A DNA stretch of 20,990 nucleotides from Pleurocapsa sp. MO_226.B13 (GTDB taxonomy: Bacteria > Cyanobacteriota > Cyanobacteriia > Cyanobacteriales > Xenococcaceae). Of this stretch, positions 15,301 to 20,990 are shown one piece after another. Within the stretch, counting starts at the first letter, position 1, and every line of letters begins with the position of its first letter. The notes under the pieces are model-generated. The model searched no databases. It was given only the letters and a program-made list of their open reading frames with translations, and had not been told where the DNA came from. Location: positions 1 through 20,990 of the forward strand of contig JASJEI010000219.1 in NCBI GenBank assembly GCA_030064795.1. The letters are read 5' to 3'. The position numbers and the translations under genes were made by a program.

Positions 15301-15420
15301 ATCTACTTTTTGCGGATCGACAGCGGTATCGGCCAAATCGAGCAGACTAGATTCCATGCGATCGAAATATTCTTCAGCCTCATCGAGAAAATTGAGGCGA
15401 ATCTGTTGTTCTGTATCCAT
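12367..15420 (-). CDS. Hybrid CheA-type histidine kinase with C-terminal receiver (PixL/HmpE/PilL-like)
   Basis: A 1017-residue cytoplasmic kinase. An Hpt domain (about 5-105) carries the phosphorylated His47 in AHSIKGGA. A long acidic linker (about 140-395) follows, then the dimerisation region (about 395-545). The ATPase domain (about 575-730) has N601 in HLLRNSFDHGIE, DDGAG (641-645) and GRGVGMDVV (693-701). The CheW-like coupling domain spans about 732-872 and the REC domain about 899-1016, with Asp904/905, phospho-acceptor Asp949 and Lys1001. No CheY-binding P2 domain is obvious. The kinase should pass phosphate from His47 to its own receiver and to the CheY-like and PATAN regulators upstream. 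The linker contains three in-frame 29-residue repeats (residues 289-370). Last gene of the operon, 29 bp after the receptor gene; family known to control type IV pili in cyanobacteria. Confidence 0.93.
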   Translation of the reverse strand: MDTEQQIRLNFLDEAEEYFDRMESSLLDLADTAVDPQKVDPILRSAHSIKGGAAMMGFKILSQVAHRIEDFLKILRVRYAAKSIDVEVETLLLQSVDSLRHLASLNRQQGAGNSPASDKQQEICERTEPIFEQLRSHLGDLEAADENALLAQDEDFDPAVLIFEEGVEGVLDRFETQLAELDLIELGQELSATAQELIGFGNMANLEPFIQLCESIQQQVASVSDSEIASLAKQALKTWRRSHALVLRGNIEKIPSHLEGYNSGDRASTKAGIELETSEFLDDGVVETFDPLAEGSFELSDLQSAFELETSETEEEQFDPLVEGSLELRDLQSAFELDTPETEAEQFDPLAEDAAVDLGNPESVFELDRFEETPTKIHSKIQPEVQKTTPSVEQVDKMVRVPASQLKQFNTLFEQLVLNRNSINLRLEQLQNVVALMSQRMSQMERSNTQLKQWYDRASIEGLLSEKEQLTSASVNSGTKQNQRFDSLEMDRYSDIHLICQEQMETIVQLQEVASDLKLGLREVHQSVRELHYTTKSMQGNVTRTQMLPFADAVKRFPRVIRDLNLQFNKQVNLKVIGERTLLDRSVIEALGDPLMHLLRNSFDHGIEDPQTRSENGKPKAGTITIQASNQGTYSIITLSDDGAGISLPKIRDRVCQMGLTPSEVAQLSEAELLDFIFEPGFSTAKQVTELSGRGVGMDVVRTNLQEVRGDIRVDTKPGRGTTFTLRIPFSLSILRVAIVEQGGIIFAIPASNIRELISRAPEAILTPDNDKSVTWNQKQIPLIEIEKLLVYRRFDNALNLTGNPTINETMTLIVGDGRSFVALKIARFWDEQESTIRSIDSPIPLPPGVIGSVVYGDGKVIPLLDPLVLIDRPIVAPTDGDRSDLALTPTSSVPKIKTILVVDDSINVRRYLSMTLEKAGYRVEQAKDGRDAVDKLLAGLEVQAVICDLEMPRLDGYGVLEEIKERAEFDDLPVAMLTSRSNEKHRKLAMNLGASAYFSKPYNEQQLLDTLSQLLK
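14311..14556 (-). repeat. Three-copy 87-bp tandem repeat in the CheA linker
   Basis: In protein terms residues 289-317, 318-346 and 347-370 (the last copy degenerate and shorter) each begin FDPL(A/V)E and include (L)QSAFEL(E/D)T or a variant. The units are 29 codons long and acidic. At DNA level the motif GGATCGAA(T) recurs at the unit start about 87 bp apart. It behaves like an in-frame minisatellite that can lengthen or shorten the flexible linker. Confidence 0.8.
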
Positions 15421-15449
15421 GTTAATTAGTTAGTAATCAATATATTGAT

Positions 15450-17852
15450 TTATTCGGCTACTTTGAACTGAGCTACCGCTGACTCTAGCTTGGCTGCTAC
15501 CTGAGCCGTTTCTACAATTGATTGTGCCACTTTTGCTGAGGATTTAGATGTAGTTTCTGATAAGCTGGCAATTTTTTGCATCAGCTTAGTTACATTTTGA
15601 GATGTGTCTGCCTGAGAAATAGTTGTTTGTGAAATAGAACCCATTAACTGATTAATTTGCTGAGATTTTTCTAGCACTAGATTCAAACCTTGTTTGGTAG
15701 ATTCTACGAGGCGTGTAGTTTCTACTACCTGAGTTGTACCCGATTCCATTGCTTGGTTTACTTCTTGAGTTTCGGCTTGAATTGCTGCCACAATACTGGC
15801 GATTTCTTTGGTTGCTGCTGCTGATTGTTCCGCCAATGCACCTACTTGTTCGGCAACAATAGTAAAGCCTTGTCCGTATTCTCCTGCACGTCCAGCCTCT
15901 ACTGAAGCATTAATGGCTAAGACATTAGTTTTGAGAGCAATTTCTTCAATAAACGAGACTGCCTGAGAAATTTTCTGCGACGATTCTCCTAACCGCTTCA
16001 TTTTCTTGGCTGTTTCACCGACAGTATTTCGTAATTCGAGGATACTATCTACGGTAGAGTCCATATTCTCTGTACTACTGACAATGGTGTTATAAGTATC
16101 ATCAGTGATTTCTACGGCTTGACTGGCATTTTGAGCGATCGCCTGAATCGATTGCGACATTTGTTCGATGGATATCAAAGTATCGCGGGTTTCTTGCGCC
16201 TCGGCGATCGCTTGCTCGGCTAACAAGCGAATTTCCGCTTCGTTTTGTTTTAGAGAACTACCCACTTGGCTAGTAGACTGTTTGGCTTCGATCGCAATTT
16301 CTTGTAAGTTGTAAATAATGGCGTTAAATAGATCGGCAACCGTACTCAGTTCCATTGAATCCAAATTGGCTCGAACCGTTAAATCTCCTTCTGTGGCATC
16401 AGAAACTTCATCCAACAGAGTATAAATTGCCATTTCCAGCTTTTCTTTTTCTTGACGTTGTTCATCAGCTAAGGCTTGTTGAGTTTGAATTGACTCTTTA
16501 ACCTGTTTAACGAGATTGTTAAAGTTATTTGCCAAAGTTATAGTTTCCAAAGTACCTTCTGGCTCCGCTTTTATATCTAGATTGCCCTCTGCCACTTTTT
16601 TGGTGGTAACAGATAAATTAGCTAGAGGACGGGCAATTTGTCCTGCTACCAGAACAATTACACCAGTAGCAACAAGACTAAGCATAATGGCAGTCAAAGC
16701 ATATATAATCAATACGCTCCGTCCCTCATTAGCTATAACTTCATAATCTACTACACCAATTGATACGAGGTTAGTGCCAGGAACAGTAGACAAACTGTAG
16801 ATTTGGTTTTGATACTTTAATAAAGCAGTAATACTTGTTTGAGAAAATATTGTTTCTTGCCTCAGACTAACTTCAGAAAAGTCAGGTTGTTGGGCGATTG
16901 AATTTTGTGCTTCTGCTAAACTCAGTGAATTATCTACAATGGCTGTCAGAGTTTTGGCGACCTGCAAAATAGGTTCACCTCCAACTAATTGAATACTTTC
17001 ATTATTCGTTAGTTGTTGACTAGAAACACCAGCTTGATTATCTTTTGGCTCGATGTTATCAAAAATAAAACCATCTGAAGAGTTAATGATTTGAAATTGA
17101 TAATTTTGTCTGTTAGCTCCATACAAGTAAGCATTGAGATCGGCATTTAAGGTATTTGCTGATACTCCAGCTTTAATTACCCCTAGAAACTCGCCAGTTT
17201 GGGGATCTTTTACTGCTTGAGAGAAAGCAATTACAATCTCATTAGCTGACTCATCAAACTCAGGTTCGCCGATATCTTGTCCCTCTTTTTGACTATTTTG
17301 CCACCAACCTTCATCACGCTGGACAAAATCGGAGGTAGGGTTACTAAAGGCAACATTCAAGCCGTTACGCTCAGTAAAAAATATTTCAGCTACCTGACCA
17401 GATTTAACTATCTGTTGTAGATAGCGATTAAGACTTTCATTAGGAATTAATAATTTTGTATCTGCAAACTCTTTCTCTAGTTCGGCAATTGGTTGTTGAG
17501 CTAATTGCTCCTCCTGAGACCGCTTACTTCCGGTTTTCATTGCTTGAATTACACTCGGATCGACACTGATTAAATTACTGACTTTAAAAGATTCTCGAAT
17601 AAAAGCAGCAACTGATTTACTTGCTAGTAGAGTATCAGCATCCAGTTCGTCGATCACCTGAGTTTTAGCTCGACTTTCCGTAATTTTATTCCCAATCGTA
17701 CTGGCTACCGCTAGCGGGATTAATACTGTTGGTAGAATAATGGTAAGTAAACGACGACGGAGAGTTACAACTCCTTTAATATCTTTAGTATCGGCATTCA
17801 AAGTAGGGGTTTCACCTGAGGGAAATTTCGTGGACTTTAGTTTAGTAGTCAT
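15450..17852 (-). CDS. Methyl-accepting chemotaxis protein with dCache-like sensor (PilJ/HmpD-like)
   Basis: An 800-residue inner-membrane receptor. A short cytoplasmic N-terminus is followed by TM1 (about 33-54). The large extracytoplasmic region (55-378) resembles a dCache/PDC sensor: AEIFFTERNGLNVAFSNPTS, DEGWWQ, and then VIAFSQAVKDPQTGEFLGVI. TM2 spans about 379-403, HAMP about 404-455, and a second HAMP-like repeat is at 478-520 (LLDEVSDATEGDLTVRANL). The MA signalling domain has its hairpin tip near 635-678 (ALKTNVLAINASVEAGRAGE). The tip binds CheW and CheA, whose genes flank it. No GAF domain with a bilin-binding Cys is visible, unlike PixJ phototaxis receptors, so the cue is more likely a small molecule. 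The gene is 148 bp downstream of cheW, which leaves room for a secondary promoter. Confidence 0.92.
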   Translation of the reverse strand: MTTKLKSTKFPSGETPTLNADTKDIKGVVTLRRRLLTIILPTVLIPLAVASTIGNKITESRAKTQVIDELDADTLLASKSVAAFIRESFKVSNLISVDPSVIQAMKTGSKRSQEEQLAQQPIAELEKEFADTKLLIPNESLNRYLQQIVKSGQVAEIFFTERNGLNVAFSNPTSDFVQRDEGWWQNSQKEGQDIGEPEFDESANEIVIAFSQAVKDPQTGEFLGVIKAGVSANTLNADLNAYLYGANRQNYQFQIINSSDGFIFDNIEPKDNQAGVSSQQLTNNESIQLVGGEPILQVAKTLTAIVDNSLSLAEAQNSIAQQPDFSEVSLRQETIFSQTSITALLKYQNQIYSLSTVPGTNLVSIGVVDYEVIANEGRSVLIIYALTAIMLSLVATGVIVLVAGQIARPLANLSVTTKKVAEGNLDIKAEPEGTLETITLANNFNNLVKQVKESIQTQQALADEQRQEKEKLEMAIYTLLDEVSDATEGDLTVRANLDSMELSTVADLFNAIIYNLQEIAIEAKQSTSQVGSSLKQNEAEIRLLAEQAIAEAQETRDTLISIEQMSQSIQAIAQNASQAVEITDDTYNTIVSSTENMDSTVDSILELRNTVGETAKKMKRLGESSQKISQAVSFIEEIALKTNVLAINASVEAGRAGEYGQGFTIVAEQVGALAEQSAAATKEIASIVAAIQAETQEVNQAMESGTTQVVETTRLVESTKQGLNLVLEKSQQINQLMGSISQTTISQADTSQNVTKLMQKIASLSETTSKSSAKVAQSIVETAQVAAKLESAVAQFKVAE

Positions 17853-18000
17853 AGCAAAAATATAGTTCAGAAATTATAGATTTTTAGGTATATGGTTGAT
17901 TGAGGCTAATGCCTTGAAGAGAATAGATTTGACCTAATATTATGCACGTTTAAAAGCAATTCTTAATTCTCTCCTTTCTTTGTCTTGATGACAGTGTTGC

Positions 18001-18525
18001 CTATTGGACTGAGATTAAAGCTTCTAAAATGCGATTAAACTCTAATACAGGAAGCATCCTTTCCTCCTCTCTAAATGCTCCACAAAGATAAGAAGTTATA
18101 TTTGAGGGTAGATTCTCTAGGGATGACTGAATTTTTTCGGTTGCTATACGCATAATTCCCTGTAATTGAGTAACAGCTAACCCGATATAAATTGGTTGTT
18201 CATTGTTAGTTTGTAAGACAATAATTTGATATTGTCGAAGATTAACTAAGCTAGAGGAAAAAGTTAACAACTGAGCTAAATCAAAAACACAAAATACTCG
18301 ACCGCGAATACTCATCATACCAATGACAGGTTCTGGCATACTCGGCAGAGGAGTAATTTTATCTGCTGGAACTATCATTGAGCCTTGTACTTGTTTCATT
18401 GATAGTAAAGCTGTCAGATCCTCTGTTAATTGAAATTTAATATAAGCTTCCCCCGGTGATAAATTTGCCTGGAATAAATCTTGTAGATTAGCTTGAACTC
18501 TAGCAGCAGCACTAAATGTTTCCAT
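18001..18525 (-). CDS. CheW-type coupling protein (PixI-like)
   Basis: A 174-residue protein whose core (about 33-170) has the CheW fold: PEPVIGMMSIRGRVFCVFDL (the conserved RG...DL segment), then QYQIIVLQTNNEQPIYIGLA and LPVLEFNRIL. CheW links the receptor tip to the CheA coupling domain in the array at the membrane. The N-terminal ~30 residues contain FQANLSPGEAYIKFQL, as in cyanobacterial PixI-like proteins. Start ATG 18525 lies 7 bp after the stop of the CheY-like gene, so translation is probably coupled. No missing core residues were noticed. Confidence 0.9.
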   Translation of the reverse strand: METFSAAARVQANLQDLFQANLSPGEAYIKFQLTEDLTALLSMKQVQGSMIVPADKITPLPSMPEPVIGMMSIRGRVFCVFDLAQLLTFSSSLVNLRQYQIIVLQTNNEQPIYIGLAVTQLQGIMRIATEKIQSSLENLPSNITSYLCGAFREEERMLPVLEFNRILEALISVQ

Positions 18526-18532
18526 AATTTAT

Positions 18533-18895
18533 TTACCCTATTGTTTCTCGTAGCGCGCTAACTAATTGTTCTTGAGTACAAGGCTTAATTACATAAGCTT
18601 GAACCCCTTGTTTTTTTGCCCACATCCGATCGACATCTCTATTTTTGGCGGTACAGGCAATCACGGGAATATCTGCTGTTTCAGGATTTTTTTTCAATTT
18701 GCGACAAACATCTAGTCCGCCCATTTTGGGCATCATCCAATCGGTAATTATGGCATCAGGTTTATTAGCTATAGTTTTGGCGATCGCTTCTTCTCCATCG
18801 TTGGCGGTAATGATCTTAAAACCAGCTTTAGTCAAATAGTTTGCCATCCAATCTAATTCAGATTGTACGTCGTCAACAATTAAGATAGTTTTCAT
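18533..18895 (-). CDS. CheY-like single-domain response regulator (PixH-like)
   Basis: A 120-residue stand-alone receiver. The acid pocket is Asp8/Asp9 (IVDDV), phospho-acceptor Asp52 (TDWMMPKMGG), Thr82 and Lys104 (IKPCT). All five switch residues are present, so it should accept phosphate from the CheA encoded downstream. In PixGHIJL and Hmp systems the matching protein is a short CheY that balances the PATAN regulator in pilus control. It lies 61 bp after the PATAN-REC gene and 7 bp before cheW. Confidence 0.93.
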   Translation of the reverse strand: MKTILIVDDVQSELDWMANYLTKAGFKIITANDGEEAIAKTIANKPDAIITDWMMPKMGGLDVCRKLKKNPETADIPVIACTAKNRDVDRMWAKKQGVQAYVIKPCTQEQLVSALRETIG

Positions 18896-18956
18896 ATTTC
18901 CTTGTTAGTAAGAATGATTAATGTTAATTAGAAATTTTTTAGTAATAAGATAAAAT

Positions 18957-20231
18957 TTACTGAAGATATTTTTGGACAATTTCTATCAAACCTTTTTGTG
19001 TAAAAGGCTTGGTAAAATAATCAGTTGCCCCTGCTAGTTTAGCTCTAGCCTTATCTAATACCCCAGTATTTCCTGTAACCATAATAATCGGAGTTTTATT
19101 ACAATTTTCACTACTTCTTAATAAAGTACACAGCTTATAACCATTGATTTTAGGCATAGTAATATCTAGTAGAATTAGATCTGGCTGGGTGCGAAAAACT
19201 GTAGATGCAGCTTGAACAGGATTATCTACTGCTATAACTTTAAACTTTTTGGGATCTAGAAACCGTTTCATTTCATTTAAAATAGTAGGGCTATCATCAA
19301 TACAGACTATTTTCCAGGTTTCAACTGAGGTTTTGGTAGCTGAAAATGCTATTTTTTGATTACTATGATTATTAGTATTAGATAGAGTAATTGAAGATGA
19401 TGGTATAACTTTATTATCCAGTCGAGGAATACCAGGTAATCGATCTAAAGGCGGTAGAACATCGCCTAAATTAATTATTTGATAATCGATATATGGAGAT
19501 AAAATTTGTGCTATCTTCAGCTCATCTTTTTGTAGTAATATTGATAGTTGACGAATACTAGTTCGTCCCATTATCACTCGAGTTAATTCTTGAAGAGATT
19601 GATGACTTAATAAACCAGATGTGGGCAGAGATTTTTGTTCCCAACCAGCAGCAAAATAAGGACGTTGATGAATAGAAAATAATTTAGCACTACACTTTTG
19701 CCATTGTTTAAGTCTTATCTGTTCTACATTCAAACATTTTGATACGCTCAGAGATAAAGGATTGTTGAGTTTTTCTTGGAGCCAAGTAGGAATTTGTTTT
19801 CCATCTTGCCATAAGGAAGTTCCTGTATTTAACCAAAGACAAGATGTTAATTGATCTTTAGTTATTTGTTCAATTAACTTTAAACCATGGTAAGGAGTGA
19901 GATGGTTTTCTTTGAGCAGCCAAGGAATAACCTCACCATAAAAATTGCTCTTAGCAGACTCTGTTGATGAATGAGATTGTAACTGTATTTTTACGTAAGG
20001 TAACGGTAAATTTTTTAAGGCTGCTACAGCTTGTTTAAATCCCAGATAATATAGATAATATTTAAGCTGATCTAGCAACTGTACAGAAGAGCAAATATAC
20101 TTTAAATCTCCCTGTTGTAAATAAATTTCCCAAGAAACCAATCCTTGATTTAATTCAAGACAACCAGAACTGTGAGAATTAGCTAGTGTGGATAATAATT
20201 TCTCTGGATTGAGCTGGGTATCTACTGTCAT
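18957..20231 (-). CDS. PATAN-REC response regulator (PixG/PatA-like)
   Basis: A 424-residue regulator. The N-terminal half has the PATAN/DUF4388-type features of cyanobacterial PatA relatives (SSGCLELNQGLVSWEIYLQQ, then GDLKY). It is followed by a poorly conserved linker and a C-terminal REC domain (about 305-424) with Asp312/Asp313, phospho-acceptor Asp356 (LLDITMPKINGY), Thr386 region (MVTGN) and Lys408 (TKPF). These proteins act downstream of CheA to control type IV pilus assembly or direction, probably through protein contacts by the PATAN domain. The frame opens at a TTG (20246), but ATG 20231 is more likely; the ribosome binding site is weak. A broken paralogue lies 143 bp upstream. It is the first intact gene of the operon. 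Confidence 0.88.
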   Translation of the reverse strand: MTVDTQLNPEKLLSTLANSHSSGCLELNQGLVSWEIYLQQGDLKYICSSVQLLDQLKYYLYYLGFKQAVAALKNLPLPYVKIQLQSHSSTESAKSNFYGEVIPWLLKENHLTPYHGLKLIEQITKDQLTSCLWLNTGTSLWQDGKQIPTWLQEKLNNPLSLSVSKCLNVEQIRLKQWQKCSAKLFSIHQRPYFAAGWEQKSLPTSGLLSHQSLQELTRVIMGRTSIRQLSILLQKDELKIAQILSPYIDYQIINLGDVLPPLDRLPGIPRLDNKVIPSSSITLSNTNNHSNQKIAFSATKTSVETWKIVCIDDSPTILNEMKRFLDPKKFKVIAVDNPVQAASTVFRTQPDLILLDITMPKINGYKLCTLLRSSENCNKTPIIMVTGNTGVLDKARAKLAGATDYFTKPFTQKGLIEIVQKYLQ

Positions 20232-20373
20232 AATTATAAAACTCAACTTACTAAGTTTATAGTTCCCAAAAAATTTAGATAACCTACCAATCCAGAAAAT
20301 TTTATTTAAAAATATTTATATAAACCAAAAAATAGGATAATTGAAAAACTATAGCTAAAATTTAAAAAATAAA

Positions 20374-20990
20374 TTAAATAAGATGTTTTTCAACAATTTT
20401 TATCAACCCTTCTTGAGTAAAAGGTTTAGTAAAATAATCAGTTGCTCCCGCTAGTTTGGCTCTAGCTTTATCAATTAAGCCAGTATTTCCTGTTACCATC
20501 ACGATCGAAGTGCGATCGCATTTACCACTGCTCCTTAATAGTCCACACAGCTTATACAAACATTCCGATACGTCAAAAGACAGAGAACTCTAATTTGATG
20601 AGTAATCCACAGAGGAAGCGAATGTTCGTTTTGCCATAAAGCAGTAACTCGATCGAGCCAAAGACAAGATTCGAGTTTATCTTTAGTTATACTTTTAATT
20701 AGTTGGATACTCTGAGAGAGATTGAGATGTTGTTTTGCTAAAAGCCACGAAGTAATTTTGCCGTAAATATTTTGAGCGGGAGTTTTGTCTTGTATAGACG
20801 ATCGTATTTTAAGAAAATATTGAGGTAAATCTTTCAAAGCAGCAATAGCTTGTTTCAATCCCAAATAATGCAGATGATACTTAAGCTGCTCTAGTGTTTG
20901 TACAGAGCAATCAACATACTGTAAATTTCCCTGATGCAAATAAATTTGCCAACAAACCAATCCTTCGTTAATTTTTAGACAACCAGAGCC
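20374..20990 (-). pseudogene. Decayed PATAN-REC regulator paralogue (5' end outside window)
   Basis: From the window edge the frame reads SGCLKINEGLVCWQIYLHQ and follows the intact neighbour to LPLWITHQI. A frameshift occurs near 20580-20600. After switching frame, SSLSFDVSECL continues for a few residues, then jumps at about 20556 straight to YKLCGLLRSSGK and the end of the REC domain (GATDYFTKPFTQEGLI). Relative to the neighbour about 195 residues (~590 bp) are missing, including the Asp pair and the phospho-acceptor Asp. The remaining text is still very similar to the intact gene in the last 60 residues. It could be a tandem duplicate kept by chance, or a donor for gene conversion. Confidence 0.8.

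Noticed and set aside
1..20990. CRISPR arrays, tRNA or rRNA genes, insertion-sequence ends
   Set aside because: I looked for regularly spaced repeats, cloverleaf arms and transposase motifs and saw none I could support.

Overview
The window looks like a chromosome segment of a moderately AT-rich cyanobacterium. The octamer GCGATCGC (HIP1, the over-represented cyanobacterial palindrome) recurs throughout. A PATAN-type response regulator sits in a Pix/Hmp-like chemosensory operon, and ispE and larB of cyanobacterial type are present. A large-genome, low-GC species such as a Pleurocapsales-like lineage would fit, but the sequence does not prove this.

Region 1 (1-8690) is an accessory redox-enzyme island. 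On the + strand it carries the end of one short-chain dehydrogenase/reductase (SDR), four further intact SDR genes, an NTF2/SnoaL-fold small protein, a cysteine-free medium-chain (MDR) quinone-reductase-like gene and an FMN-dependent NAD(P)H azoreductase/quinone reductase. Another MDR gene on the - strand is divergent from an HxlR-type repressor. Between them lie broken copies of the same families. These are the C-terminus of an NTF2-like gene (3414-3515), an in-frame SDR::MDR chimera (6109-6348), a truncated duplicate of the 1707 SDR with its leader (6483-6761) joined at a GCGATCGC site to the N-terminus of an NTF2-like gene (6752-6890), and an MDR tail (8582-8686). The island has clearly been duplicated, recombined and eroded. 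Two promoters in it share a 13-bp palindrome, TTACG-N3-CGTAA type, placed identically just upstream of a -10 box. This suggests one unseen repressor controls at least two transcription units. A role in handling quinones, aldehydes or other electrophiles is the best inference.

Region 2 (8695-12349) is conserved housekeeping: galE (-), a polytopic membrane protein of the YdjM/DUF457 metal-hydrolase type (+), ispE of the MEP isoprenoid pathway (+) and larB (+), the last two separated by 25 bp.

Region 3 (12367-20990) is a - strand chemosensory operon. In transcription order it has a decayed PATAN response regulator (cut by the window edge), an intact PATAN-REC regulator (PixG/PatA-like), a CheY-like regulator (PixH-like), CheW (PixI-like), a methyl-accepting receptor with a dCache-like extracytoplasmic domain and no visible chromophore-binding GAF domain, and a hybrid CheA with C-terminal receiver. 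In cyanobacteria such sets control type IV pilus motility. The receptor architecture suggests a small-molecule cue rather than a bilin photoreceptor, but this is an inference. The CheA linker carries a three-copy 87-bp in-frame tandem repeat.
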